Origin: an uncultured Erysipelotrichaceae bacterium
GTDB taxonomy: Bacteria; Bacillota_I; Bacilli_A; Erysipelotrichales; Erysipelotrichaceae
Reading direction: 5' to 3'
DNA: 57,901 nt
NCBI GenBank assembly: GCA_946537255.1
Contig: CAMNFS010000006.1
Span: 1 to 57,901, forward strand
Positions 25,013 to 34,248 of this stretch are shown piece by piece (the first letter of the stretch is position 1; the number at the start of each line of letters is the position of its first letter). The notes beneath the pieces are model-generated. The model was not told the DNA's origin. It saw only the letters and a list, made by a program, of their open reading frames with translations, and did not search any database. The position numbers and the translations under genes are program-made.

Positions 25013-25747
25013 TCAAAGAACCTTCGCATGCGGCTGATCCGCCCGGTATTCATATATCAGCCGGTCGTATACCCGCTCACCGACTGAAAGGGCATTCTTC
25101 TCCGTGCGAAGAAACCGCATTCCTGCCTTCTCAAGTGCTTTGCGTGATCCGATGTTCTCTGAGGCACACCATGCCCTCACGCATGAAATCCCCTCATTTT
25201 CCGTCAGGTAGTTCAGCACTTTTTTCAGCGCTTCACTGGCAAGACCACGGCCCCGCCAGCCTTTCACAACACTGAAGCCGACCTCGATCTGATCATCCTT
25301 ATAATCGTAGGCTCCGATTGTTCCGACGATCACATCATCGATATCCATGATCCACGAATAAACATGCGCCTTACCGTACCCATCGATCATCTCCCGAACC
25401 GTTTTCCGGGCCAGCTTTGCAGTGGCATAAGGATTCCAGCCGGAACAGGCATATGTCGAAGGATCCCTGCCAAGACGCTCATACAGATGGTCCGCGTCCT
25501 CTGGACGGTATCTGCGCAGAATCATGCGCTCCGTCCACAGTTCAGCAGTGCCATGCACTTCTGTTTCCTCAATGGAAACGATGTCTGAATGGAAGATCAG
25601 ACATCCTTCAATGAAAATACCGTCTTCCCTGCCGCCGTATTCACACTCCAGAAAGCTGGCAGTTCCATATTCCGCCATCCCTTCAAAGGTTTCTCCCCAT
25701 CGATCTGTTATGCGGACATGTTTTCCGTTGTATTCTGATAACTCCAT
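25013..25747 (-). CDS. GNAT acetyltransferase with N-terminal Sm/SH3-like domain
   Basis: A 244-residue fusion. Residues 1-60 form a small beta-barrel-like domain (LSEYNGKHVRITDRWGETFEGMAEYG, ending at DIVSIEE). Residues 68-235 form a RimJ/RimL-type GNAT fold: LWTERMILRRYRPEDADHLY, YSWIMDIDDVIVGTIGAYDY, the acetyl-CoA-binding VVKGWRGRGLASEAL and ENIGSRKALEKAGMRF. Such enzymes acetylate protein N-termini, amino acids or antibiotics; the substrate is not predictable. AAAGGAG precedes the ATG. Confidence 0.85.
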   Translation of the reverse strand: MELSEYNGKHVRITDRWGETFEGMAEYGTASFLECEYGGREDGIFIEGCLIFHSDIVSIEETEVHGTAELWTERMILRRYRPEDADHLYERLGRDPSTYACSGWNPYATAKLARKTVREMIDGYGKAHVYSWIMDIDDVIVGTIGAYDYKDDQIEVGFSVVKGWRGRGLASEALKKVLNYLTENEGISCVRAWCASENIGSRKALEKAGMRFLRTEKNALSVGERVYDRLIYEYRADQPHAKVL

Positions 25748-25873
25748 AGTAAGCTCCTTTCAGCGGGTTCAGCTCTCTGTAAGACACGCGGTGACTCAGA
25801 AAGCATTTCCGGGATGGGACAGATGCGCCAGCGGGAAAGAAATCTTAATAACAGTCACAGTAAACACAGTGCC

Positions 25874-25898
25874 AAAAAGAAAGGTGGCCTGAACCACC
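25874..25898 (-). terminator. Terminator of the yczE-like cluster
   Basis: GGTGG/CCACC stem with 6-nt loop and TTTCTTTTT on the minus strand, 12 nt after the yczE-like stop. Confidence 0.75.
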
Positions 25899-25910
25899 CC
25901 ATCCGCGGGC

Positions 25911-26528
25911 TTAAGCCTTTTCCTCGAACAAGGGCCGAAGCCGCTTCGCCAACGGGATGCGGAACAGTTCCACCAGCGGACCGACAAAGCCAAAGCAGGC
26001 AAGGGTTCCGATTCCGATCACTCCGCCCAGAAGACGGCCGCCCACAAGAAAGACGATCTCAACGGTCCATCTCACCCTTCGATAGGAATGAGAGGTTAAT
26101 TTCTGCAGGCTGATCAGAAATCCATTGTACGCATCATACCCGGCCTCCGGCACGATTGCGGCTGCGCATCCAAACGCGTAAAGAAACACGCCCACACCCA
26201 GCAGAAGAATCCGGGCCCACATTTCCTGTACCGTAATGCCCGGAAGCCGGACAGCGTCTATGCCGGCGCTTGCCGCAAACATGGCCGCGAACGTAACCGG
26301 ACTGACCATGGAACGTTCCGTACAGAATGTAAACAGAATCATCAGAAGACTGACGGCTGTATTCATGATTCCGATCGTGAATCCAAACTGCTTTACAAGA
26401 CCGACCAGAAGCACCGTAAACGGATCCGTTCCAAGCATCGCAAGATCACAGATTCCGATCCCGATTCCGAATACAAATGATCCAAGGGCTGTAAAAGCCC
26501 ATCTCTTCCATAACGACTGATTTTTCAT
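25911..26528 (-). CDS. YczE/YitT-like membrane protein
   Basis: The 205-residue protein has five or so membrane helices and the YczE hallmark FGIGIGICDLAMLGTDPFTVLLVGL near the N-terminus, followed by MNTAVSLLMIL and a second small-residue-rich segment VPEAGYDAYNGFL. YczE proteins are poorly understood and are sometimes linked to peptide-product export or regulation. It is the last gene of a minus-strand cluster, 16 nt after the lipoprotein gene. Its own Shine-Dalgarno is weak, so coupling to the upstream gene is possible. Confidence 0.82.
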   Translation of the reverse strand: MKNQSLWKRWAFTALGSFVFGIGIGICDLAMLGTDPFTVLLVGLVKQFGFTIGIMNTAVSLLMILFTFCTERSMVSPVTFAAMFAASAGIDAVRLPGITVQEMWARILLLGVGVFLYAFGCAAAIVPEAGYDAYNGFLISLQKLTSHSYRRVRWTVEIVFLVGGRLLGGVIGIGTLACFGFVGPLVELFRIPLAKRLRPLFEEKA

Positions 26529-26544
26529 GAAAGATAAAACAGTG

Positions 26545-27198
26545 TCATCCCTCTATATTCACTGCATCTCCGATGCCGGTACATGTCACGGATTTCACCT
26601 TCAGCGGCTTCATGAATTCGTCTCCGTCAAAATCATCGGGAAGCGGATTTTCTCCTTCATATCTGCCCTCAAAGACAACCTCAAAGGCATACGCGCCCTT
26701 GTTCATATAGTATTTCATCTCATCCAGGCTGAATCCGTACTGGGTCCATCCGTCATTGAGCAGATCCTGCCCCGTCTTTCCGATCAGCGCGTCAAGATCC
26801 GCCTGTTTCGGCTGCTGCGAAGTCAGTTCCTCCACCTTTTCCACTTTCAGCGGAGAAATGATCGCTGTCCGTTTGGCATCCACATCCGGATCAGAAAAAT
26901 CGAGATCCATGATTGCCTGAAACTGCTGGTCGGAGAGCGATGCGGTCAGACGATACACTTTTCCGCCATTGGCAAATGCGTAGAGGAACGTATTCTGATA
27001 GGCGGCATACTGGTCGACCGTTCCATCATTTGCCGCAATCCCGTCCCCGATGGTTTTGATTGAAGCGGGGTCAATCACAGCGACCGAACCCTGGGTCGTC
27101 TGTGCTGCCGGGGCAGTTTCACTCGATGGCTTCTGCCCGCATGCGGCCAGGTTGAAAACAAGTGCTGCGGCCGCAAATACTTTCCATACTCTCTTCAT
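26545..27198 (-). CDS. Secreted lipoprotein of unknown function
   Basis: The 217-residue product starts MKRVWKVFAAAALVFNLAAC, a lipoprotein signal with lipobox LAAC, then a Ser/Thr/Gln-rich linker (GQKPSSETAPAAQTTQGS). The mature domain is mixed alpha/beta (KVYRLTASLSDQQFQAIMDL, KTGQDLLNDGWTQYGF) without a family I recognise. The start is placed at the signal peptide. It follows a 46-residue basic membrane gene by 20 nt. Confidence 0.78.
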   Translation of the reverse strand: MKRVWKVFAAAALVFNLAACGQKPSSETAPAAQTTQGSVAVIDPASIKTIGDGIAANDGTVDQYAAYQNTFLYAFANGGKVYRLTASLSDQQFQAIMDLDFSDPDVDAKRTAIISPLKVEKVEELTSQQPKQADLDALIGKTGQDLLNDGWTQYGFSLDEMKYYMNKGAYAFEVVFEGRYEGENPLPDDFDGDEFMKPLKVKSVTCTGIGDAVNIEG

Positions 27199-27218
27199 TT
27201 TCAGATAATCCCTTCTCT

Positions 27219-27359
27219 TTATCCTGCCAGAAGCAGCTGCAGAATCAACAGCCGCATCCAGCTCCATTTCTTATTCCGGTTGGCAATCAGAACAGCAGCT
27301 ATCATCAGCTTCACCAGGCTGCCCTTCTTTGCCTTCTTCAGTTTTTTTACCTTCTTCAT
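27219..27359 (-). CDS. Small lysine-rich membrane protein, 46 aa
   Basis: The ORF begins MKKVKKLKKAKKG, then a hydrophobic stretch (LVKLMIAAVLIA), a charged NRNKKW and a second hydrophobic end (RLLILQLLLAG). GAGAGG lies 6 nt before the ATG. The gene starts 10 nt after the stop of the 160-residue gene and ends 20 nt before the lipoprotein start, so it fits an operon. The first 12 residues are half lysine. It may be a small membrane-tethered factor; no homologue is known to me. Confidence 0.6.
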   Translation of the reverse strand: MKKVKKLKKAKKGSLVKLMIAAVLIANRNKKWSWMRLLILQLLLAG

Positions 27360-27369
27360 CTCTGACCTC

Positions 27370-27852
27370 TCAGCTGCGGTTCATGGAATCATTGTTGAAC
27401 AGCATGTCTTCCAGCAGCTTTTCCACATCCCGGTTTTCATCCTGAATGCTCTGAAGAAGCGATTCCCGGGCATCATCGATGTGATCGCGCAGTCCTTCCA
27501 GCATTTCCGCAAGCATCTCTCTGCTCTCCTGGCTGCTGAGTTCCTCATCCCACTGTTCATATACCGAAGGAAGCGCCTCCCCAAGGATGGATCCCTCCGT
27601 CAGTTCCAGAAGCCTCTGCCGGCAGGCACCCTCATGAAGATAATCCGCGAGCACCCGGGCCAGCAGCTCGCTTTCCAGCGCGTTACGGTATGCCTCCGGC
27701 ATCTCTTCCTGACCTCTGTGGATCAGAAGTGATGGAAGAATCCGCATCGCCCCGATGCCCTTTGCATAGTCGCGCATGCGCTGGCTGTAGTTCTCTGTCA
27801 GCGTTTCTGTAATTTCTGTTTTCAGATTTCGGCTGTCACTTTCTTTTTCCAT
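27370..27852 (-). CDS. Unknown helical acidic protein, 160 aa
   Basis: An acidic, helical, cytosolic-looking protein with no recognised domain. The start region is polar (KESDSRNLKTEITETLTENY) and the middle has EAYRNALESELLARVLADYL. The end is an extended acidic helix (LEGLRDHIDDARESLLQSIQ). It is the first gene of the cluster that also encodes the 46-residue membrane protein, lipoprotein and YczE-like protein. The size and spacing suggest a real gene, but the function is unknown. Confidence 0.7.
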   Translation of the reverse strand: MEKESDSRNLKTEITETLTENYSQRMRDYAKGIGAMRILPSLLIHRGQEEMPEAYRNALESELLARVLADYLHEGACRQRLLELTEGSILGEALPSVYEQWDEELSSQESREMLAEMLEGLRDHIDDARESLLQSIQDENRDVEKLLEDMLFNNDSMNRS

Positions 27853-27930
27853 GGCTCAATGATACCAGAACATCTGTCTCTCTTATCCATCTTTCCAAAC
27901 ATTTTTCTTTTCTGACGTCCGTTTCCCTGA

Positions 27931-30900
27931 TCAGTTCTGAGATTCTCTTCTTCTGAATACTGCCAGTAGAATGACCGCCAGAAGATTCAGCACCAGCAGA
28001 ATCCAGCCGATCACGGAATGATCCTTCAGGGCAAAAAACAGCGAGATCAGCGCATCAGCCCCGATGATCACCGGAATCATGGCGGTTGATCTGCTTAGAT
28101 ACAGAAGCAGTCCTGCCACAATCATCGCGGCCGGAATGCCAAGAAACCACAGGGAGTGAGAAGCCGGCTTCGGCTCAAGTTCCAGATCCGATTCCGGGAT
28201 ATTCTGCGCTTCCACTGTAAACTGCGGCTGCGGAGAAAGAGTCGGGGCAGAAGATTCCTTTCCCTCTTCCTCATTGCCCTGTGTCCCCTGTGAAGTACCG
28301 CTGACTGTATTACCGCTGCCGTTTCCGTTACGGATGGCAGTGGACGCATGAGGATCCGCGGTGGCGGCTGTTACACCGCTCCAGCCGGAAGGAGCGACAC
28401 AGGCGTGTCTTTCCTCATCCCAGTACCAGCCTTCCGGGTATCCTGCCTGCTGGCAGGTCACAACAGCGCTTTCCGTGATGACGGGCATGTCCCCGTCATC
28501 CTCTTCGGAGCTCTCCTTTTCATCCGGCTTACCTGTTGGAGAGGGTGCTTCAGACGGGGTTGGCGTGGGCGATTTCTGACTCATCGTACGGACATACGGA
28601 TCAAAATCCTCGACTTTCTCCTGACCGTCCTCAAGAATCAGCAGCTTCATGAACCGCTCATCCACCGTCAGTGGATCTGTATCATGGATCAGGGATTCAC
28701 AGACAACCCTGCGGACACCGACATCCAGAATCTGATAACGGAGTCCGCTTCTCAGCAGATATTCCGTTTCCTGCGGATTGACTGAGATGCGGCGGATATA
28801 GGTACCCGCATCCGTTCCCTCCGGTACATAGATTTCAAGAAGCAGCGCGTCCCCCTGCGTGCCCGCAAAGGAGTTGGCGACCGAGTGATCCAGAGTGGTG
28901 CTGATCATGCAGTCAAAGGTGATCACATCCCCGATGGAATCATAGAGATCCACAAGCCGGGTGCCCTTCTTTCCGGTCAGAAGGAACGTGTTGGGATCTC
29001 CGGCTCCGGAATACAGTACAAGGTTTTCATTTCTGCCTCTTGCCATCTCGCGGTCAAGGTTTGGATTCAGGGCGTTGAATACCCCCAGGTCATGACCCCA
29101 GTTTTCCTTGTCATAGACCTCGCTCTTCAGGTAATCCTCATAGTCAAAGCCCTGCAGGTAATGGAGACCGAACATCGGCACATAGCTGTTTCCGCTGTAG
29201 ATCAGTGCAGAGATGTTCTGGGTATGGGATGACGCGGCCGGGTTCTGCTTGAAATAGGTATTCTCCCAGTTTTCAAGACCATCCCTGTCCGCCATGGTAT
29301 AGGTGTTTTCCTTTGAAGTATCCGGCTGATATTTCCCGTTTCGCACGGTTACAGGGACGGAATAATACCGGCTTCCCGAGGCCGCGATCACAGTGGTGGT
29401 TCCTCTGGACACACCGGTAACCACACCGGTGGTTCGATCAACCATGGCAATATGCGGATCGGCGGAGGTAAACAGCACCGGTGTCCGCATATGCGTGAGA
29501 ATGAGTTCTGCTGTTTCATCTTTGGCAAGGGTGACTTCATCCAGATTCATCGCCGGCTCATCATCCGCGCAGGCAATGTCATTTTTCAAAGCATACGCCT
29601 CTGCCGCGTCACTGTCGGAAAGAATCAGAATATCCTTCTGCAGGGAATAGCTGTCATTGGCGGTGAGCCAGCCTATGGCCTGATCCTCAATGGTCTCGGT
29701 TCCTGCGGGAATCACAATCCGCTTCGGTGCCTCTTCATTGAAGGCACTGAAGGAAAGCGCGTGACTTCGGATGACTTTCGTATCGTCATGCAGATGAAGT
29801 TCTTCCTTCTTCAGTCCCGGCTCAGCCGCGTAGAGAACGGTATGATCGCCGGAATACAGCAATCCATCGACAAGATCAAACGCGTCGGAAAAAGCAATTC
29901 CGGAAGGGAAGGATAAGCCAAAGGCCTGCGGATCAATCGCTGTGACAGAAGAAGGGACTGTCCATTTCAGAGAATCCGCACCGCCCAGACACCTTCTGTA
30001 AAGACCGGTTACGGTTCCGTTTATCGTCAGCGTTTCAAGAGAAGACGCCTGATTCAGAAGATCTTCCGGAAGTACGCCGCTGTAGTTCAGAGTAACGGAT
30101 TTCGCCCCGCAGTTTTCCAGGGCGCCCTTGCCAAGAGAGCTCAGGGTTCCCGGTATCACAAGACTTTCCGCCTCACGCAGAATGTGTGCGAGGGAATGGT
30201 CGCCGATTTCTGTTACGGAAGAAGGAATGGAAAGATCCGGAATGGACAGTATTTCACTGAACATGGCGCGATCCGCGATCCGGGTGGTCCCATCGAAAAC
30301 GGCATACTGCCTGCGCTCTGGCTGATTGCATGCCACGGCATCCAGAAGGATTCCATTGTCTTTTCTTTCATACAGACCGAAATGTTCCTCATCCGTAAAG
30401 AAGCGGGGATTCTCATTACAGATGATTTCATGGAAGCAGTTTGCCGCAAAAGCCGTCTCACTCACTGTTTCCAGCGTGGAAGGAACGACAAGCACAAGAC
30501 CTTCCGTGGAAGAACCCACACTTACAAACGCGTTTTCATGAACCTCCTTCATGCCGGTGAGGTTCAATTCCTGAATGCCGTAACAGTCCGCAAACGCGGA
30601 TTCCCCGATAAATGCCGCACCGGTATTTATCGATGTCAGCGCCTCGCAGTGTGAAAAGGCACGGGCGCCGATATACTGAAGAGAAGAAGGAAAGACAAAG
30701 TCCTTCAGATGATCACAGTTCTGAAAAGCGCGGTCCCCGATGACTTCCACACTGTCCGGAAGCATGGCGGTTTCAAGATTCGAGCAGTTCTGAAACATCT
30801 GCTTCGGCAGTTCCTTCAGCTGGCTGCCCTGGGCGAAAACCACAGACTTCAGAGCGGAAGGTTCCGCGGCGGAATGCTGAATATCAAACTTGTTGATTCC

Positions 30901-31398
30901 GGAAAACGCATAGTCTCCGATGCTTGTGACACTGGCGGGAATCGTAATGGATTCCACAGCGCTGCTCAGACAGAAGGCACCGGTTCCGATCGAACGCAGG
31001 CCTTCCTGAAATTCCGGATTCTTCAGCCGCACGCATTCAAAAAACGCATAGTCGCTGATTTCTGAGACGGAAGAAGGAAAATTGATTTCCTGCAGCTCCG
31101 TACAGGAATCAAACGCGTGACTGCCGATGATCTGAAGCGTATCCGGAAGAGAGACCTTCTGAATCTCGGAATGACCATAGAACGCCCGGGTTCCGATTGC
31201 CCTGACCGGACTGTCCTCGATTTCTTCCGGTATTTCCACTTCCGTTTTCGAACGGGTCCTGTATCCGGTGATCAGCACCTCTCCATCCCGGATTTCATAG
31301 GTAAAAAGATCCGGTGTTTCCGCAGAAATACGGGGTGAAAATACAAACGCGAGCGCAAGAACGCTCATCCAGAGAGTCAGTTTCCGCATCAGTTTCAT
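27931..31398 (-). CDS. Surface LRR (BspA-like) / Ig-like / ADP-ribosyltransferase-like fusion
   Basis: A 1155-residue secreted protein. A signal peptide (about 1-26) leads into BspA-type leucine-rich repeats (about 30-590, with units such as AFYGHSEIQKVSLPDTLQII). A Big_2-like Ig domain follows (about 625-700, ending TGVVTGVSRGTTTVIAASG). Then comes an ADP-ribosyltransferase-like module (about 715-910) showing LVLYSGAGD, S833-T-T (ISTTLDHSVANSF) and QETEYLL (E877-x-E879). In active toxins the first motif is YRG with a catalytic Arg; here Ser797 occupies that place. A Cys-containing stretch precedes a low-complexity stalk and three C-terminal hydrophobic helices. It may bind host surfaces; activity is doubtful. 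Confidence 0.78.
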   Translation of the reverse strand: MKLMRKLTLWMSVLALAFVFSPRISAETPDLFTYEIRDGEVLITGYRTRSKTEVEIPEEIEDSPVRAIGTRAFYGHSEIQKVSLPDTLQIIGSHAFDSCTELQEINFPSSVSEISDYAFFECVRLKNPEFQEGLRSIGTGAFCLSSAVESITIPASVTSIGDYAFSGINKFDIQHSAAEPSALKSVVFAQGSQLKELPKQMFQNCSNLETAMLPDSVEVIGDRAFQNCDHLKDFVFPSSLQYIGARAFSHCEALTSINTGAAFIGESAFADCYGIQELNLTGMKEVHENAFVSVGSSTEGLVLVVPSTLETVSETAFAANCFHEIICNENPRFFTDEEHFGLYERKDNGILLDAVACNQPERRQYAVFDGTTRIADRAMFSEILSIPDLSIPSSVTEIGDHSLAHILREAESLVIPGTLSSLGKGALENCGAKSVTLNYSGVLPEDLLNQASSLETLTINGTVTGLYRRCLGGADSLKWTVPSSVTAIDPQAFGLSFPSGIAFSDAFDLVDGLLYSGDHTVLYAAEPGLKKEELHLHDDTKVIRSHALSFSAFNEEAPKRIVIPAGTETIEDQAIGWLTANDSYSLQKDILILSDSDAAEAYALKNDIACADDEPAMNLDEVTLAKDETAELILTHMRTPVLFTSADPHIAMVDRTTGVVTGVSRGTTTVIAASGSRYYSVPVTVRNGKYQPDTSKENTYTMADRDGLENWENTYFKQNPAASSHTQNISALIYSGNSYVPMFGLHYLQGFDYEDYLKSEVYDKENWGHDLGVFNALNPNLDREMARGRNENLVLYSGAGDPNTFLLTGKKGTRLVDLYDSIGDVITFDCMISTTLDHSVANSFAGTQGDALLLEIYVPEGTDAGTYIRRISVNPQETEYLLRSGLRYQILDVGVRRVVCESLIHDTDPLTVDERFMKLLILEDGQEKVEDFDPYVRTMSQKSPTPTPSEAPSPTGKPDEKESSEEDDGDMPVITESAVVTCQQAGYPEGWYWDEERHACVAPSGWSGVTAATADPHASTAIRNGNGSGNTVSGTSQGTQGNEEEGKESSAPTLSPQPQFTVEAQNIPESDLELEPKPASHSLWFLGIPAAMIVAGLLLYLSRSTAMIPVIIGADALISLFFALKDHSVIGWILLVLNLLAVILLAVFRRRESQN

Positions 31399-31447
31399 AA
31401 GCTGTTTCTTCTTTCCTTATCCATCCTATCAGAATTCGGCTCCGTTT

Positions 31448-31966
31448 TCAGATCTCTGCCGCGATCCGGCACGGAAGCCCGCTCAGACCCTCAAAATTCA
31501 TGGGGAACGTGTAGATCGTGCAGCGGGCTCTGATCTGTTCCAGACTGCGCATGTTTTCCACCACGAACACTCCGTGGTCCGCACAGTACTGATCCATCGG
31601 GGTATGTTCTCTGCCATGGCGGATTCCCGGCGCGTCCGTTCCGATCATTGATATGCCTGTTTCCAGAAGGAAATCGATCAGCTCTTCTGAAAGAGCGGAC
31701 CAGTTTCCTTCTTCTGATGAAACATAACCGGTATGGAATACCGCGAAGTCCTCCCTGCGGATCAGGGAAAGATCCACATCCCCGCATCCGATCTCTTCCC
31801 CGTGCTTCTTTATGACATGAAACACCACCGCGCTGCGCCGGAAGTATTCCAGCGGGAAGCTTCTGTTCATAACGTCAAAATGAGTTCCGATATGCCCGTT
31901 TCCAAAAAGAGGACCTTCTCCGCTGTCCATTTCCCGCCTCAGTTTCATCGACAGATCAATCCACAT
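31448..31966 (-). CDS. Cyclase-family (kynurenine-formamidase-like) protein
   Basis: The 172-residue protein has the family metal motif as GHIGTHFDVM (about 24-33; HxGTHxD). It also has SMIGTDAPGIRHG and the C-terminal FPMNFEGLSGLPCRIAAEI. Family members hydrolyse cyclic amides or N-formyl compounds with a bound metal. It is shorter than typical (about 210 residues). AGGAG precedes the start, which overlaps the helicase gene by 11 nt, and the LRR gene begins 49 nt downstream. Confidence 0.8.
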   Translation of the reverse strand: MWIDLSMKLRREMDSGEGPLFGNGHIGTHFDVMNRSFPLEYFRRSAVVFHVIKKHGEEIGCGDVDLSLIRREDFAVFHTGYVSSEEGNWSALSEELIDFLLETGISMIGTDAPGIRHGREHTPMDQYCADHGVFVVENMRSLEQIRARCTIYTFPMNFEGLSGLPCRIAAEI

Positions 31967-34094
31967 CCTGTTTCTCCTCTTCCTTTATCCGCTCAATCCG
32001 GCCTTTCCGGTACAGTCGCTGTACATATTCTGTACATGGCGTCAGTTCTCCGGACGCTGGATCGATCTTCCACGCTTCGGTAATCTTTCCCTCTGACTTA
32101 TGAATCTGAAACAGATCCGCGTTCTTTTTATCCCTTGCGTACTGGAGTTCCGTCATGGGTTTTACAAGCGAATGTACCTTTGCGTGATGGATCTTTCCGG
32201 ATTTCTTCTTTTTCCCGGATGGCTTCTGTTTCTTTTCCGGATTCTTCTTCATCCGCAGCTCATCCGGAAAGGACGAAGTTTTCCCGTTTCCTCTGACGGA
32301 CAGCACAACCAGTTCCTTCTCTGCCCGGGTCATTCCGACATAGAACAGCCGCCGTTCTTCTTCGTACTGTTCCTTTTCCTCTGCTGTGACCGCCGGCAGA
32401 ATCCCGTCAGTCACGTCATAAAGGATCACCCGCTCGAATTCCATTCCTTTTGCGGAATGGATGGTGGAAAGAAAGACGGCAGACTGTGTTTCTCTTTTCT
32501 CCTGCATCTTCTTCTGAAGCAGATCCAGCCGGGCCAGAAATTCCCGGGCGGTTTTTGTTCCATCAGCGATCATGGAAAGGATTTCCACCCCGCCCATGCC
32601 CCGCTCATGATCCATGAGATACTGCTTATAACCAAGCGAAAGCATTTGATCCAGCGCTTCAGAAGGAGAAAGAGCGGGAACGCGTTGAAACACATCCCGG
32701 AACTTCTTCGCGTTCTGCGCCATCCGGTCCGGTTTTCCCTTTTTTCCAAACAGAAAGGAATCAGCGAATTCATCCAGCAGAGACTTGTGATTTCTTTGAA
32801 AAAAGCGCTCCGCCCTGCAGACGGACTCTGATGTAAAGTACAGGGAAAACCGGGAATATACCTTATTCAGAAGTTCTGGATTATCCGGATCCAGGGCAAA
32901 CTGAAAGAAGCTTTTCACTTCATTTGTCACGGCACTGGTAAAGAACGTGTCCTTCGGTTTGTTCAGTACCCAGGGAATCCCGTTTCTTTCCAGTATGTCA
33001 ATGATACAAACGGCTGAGTCATTGTTCCGATAGAGAACCGCGGCAGCTTCCTTACAGTATCGAAGCAGCGCTTCCCGCTGAGAGCTGCGGCTTTTCACGC
33101 TGTGAATCACCACCCGGCCGCCCTCTCCCTTATATGCGTGCATGCGCTTGGGAAGGCGGGCAGCGCTGCGGTCGATGAACCGCTGGGCAGTGTCTGTGAT
33201 CTCTCTGTGACTGCGGTAGTTGTTTTCAAGCTTCATGATTTCCGCGCCAGGATACTGTTCGTCAATCTTCAGCAGGATCCCGGGACAGGCACCCCGGTAA
33301 CCGTAGATGCTCTGATCCTCATCCCCTACCAGAAACAAAGACCCATCCTTCCCTTTGAGCTCATGAAGGATTTCATGCTGGAGAAGAGAGGTGTCCTGTG
33401 CCTCATCGACGAGAATATACCGGTATCGGGAATGGATTCGTTCCTTCAAAGACGGATCCGCTCTCAGAATCTTCAGGGCAAAGATCATCTGATCATCATA
33501 GTCGGCCATGCGCAGCTCCTTCAGCTTCTGCGCGTATCCCGCATATATCTCCTGAAAGGAATCCGTTTTCCATTTCCCTGCCTGAATTTCCGCATCGGTA
33601 AGCATCTGATTCTTGGCTCTGGAAATATCCGTCTGACACTGAATCAGATCGTTTTCCGAAGGATAGTTCTCCCATCGGATCTCCTGAAACAGCTGTCTCA
33701 GTATTTTTCTCTCTGTCTTTTCATCACACACGGAAATCTCTCGATGATGGTTCTGATAGTACTGCCAGACGATCCCCCAGCAGATTCCGTTAATGGTCCG
33801 AAAGGAAATCTCATCCGCGATCCTGGCTGGAAAGTGATCAGAAAAAGAACGGCGCATCGTTTCCGTACCGGATACGGTATAGGTAATGGCCAGAATCTGC
33901 CGCGGTGAAATCCCAAGCTCCATCGTCATGAAGCCAAGCCGGCCGATCAGCGTGGTTGTCTTCCCGCTTCCCGGCACAGCCAGAAGCAGAACCGTGCCGT
34001 CTCTGCAGGCAGCGGACACCTGCTGGTCGTCAAAAACAAGCCCGTACCGTTCCGCGAATGCCTGAAATCTTCTTTTTCTTTCTTCCGGTGTCAT
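31956..34094 (-). CDS. UvrD/PcrA-like ATP-dependent DNA helicase
   Basis: This 712-residue SF1 helicase contains the motifs in order: LLLAVPGSGKTTT (Walker A, about 32-44), ILVDEAQDTS (Walker B), FLVGDEDQSIYGYRGA (motif III), FLSTIHSAKGMEFERV (V) and RLFYVGMTRAEKEL (VI). The C-terminal 120 residues are very lysine-rich (KKNPEKKQKPSGKKKKSG) followed by a compact region. Members unwind nicked or replicating DNA. A housekeeping PcrA is expected elsewhere, so this is probably an accessory paralogue (inference). Confidence 0.9.
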   Translation of the reverse strand: MTPEERKRRFQAFAERYGLVFDDQQVSAACRDGTVLLLAVPGSGKTTTLIGRLGFMTMELGISPRQILAITYTVSGTETMRRSFSDHFPARIADEISFRTINGICWGIVWQYYQNHHREISVCDEKTERKILRQLFQEIRWENYPSENDLIQCQTDISRAKNQMLTDAEIQAGKWKTDSFQEIYAGYAQKLKELRMADYDDQMIFALKILRADPSLKERIHSRYRYILVDEAQDTSLLQHEILHELKGKDGSLFLVGDEDQSIYGYRGACPGILLKIDEQYPGAEIMKLENNYRSHREITDTAQRFIDRSAARLPKRMHAYKGEGGRVVIHSVKSRSSQREALLRYCKEAAAVLYRNNDSAVCIIDILERNGIPWVLNKPKDTFFTSAVTNEVKSFFQFALDPDNPELLNKVYSRFSLYFTSESVCRAERFFQRNHKSLLDEFADSFLFGKKGKPDRMAQNAKKFRDVFQRVPALSPSEALDQMLSLGYKQYLMDHERGMGGVEILSMIADGTKTAREFLARLDLLQKKMQEKRETQSAVFLSTIHSAKGMEFERVILYDVTDGILPAVTAEEKEQYEEERRLFYVGMTRAEKELVVLSVRGNGKTSSFPDELRMKKNPEKKQKPSGKKKKSGKIHHAKVHSLVKPMTELQYARDKKNADLFQIHKSEGKITEAWKIDPASGELTPCTEYVQRLYRKGRIERIKEEEKQDVD

Positions 34095-34170
34095 TTCCCG
34101 TTCATTCTACCATTTCAAAAGATAATTCCCTGTCTTCCATACACGATATGAAACAGGAACTCAGCAGAAG

Positions 34171-34195
34171 AAAAAAAACCGCAGTAAGAAGCGGT
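34171..34195 (-). terminator. Terminator of the amidase gene
   Basis: ACCGC/GCGGT stem with an 8-nt loop is followed by TTTTTTT on the minus strand, 53 nt after the amidase stop. Confidence 0.75.
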
Positions 34196-34248
34196 ATGGC
34201 TGCTGTTCCATCCGGATTCTCTTACGGGTTTCTGTCTTATGATCCGAC

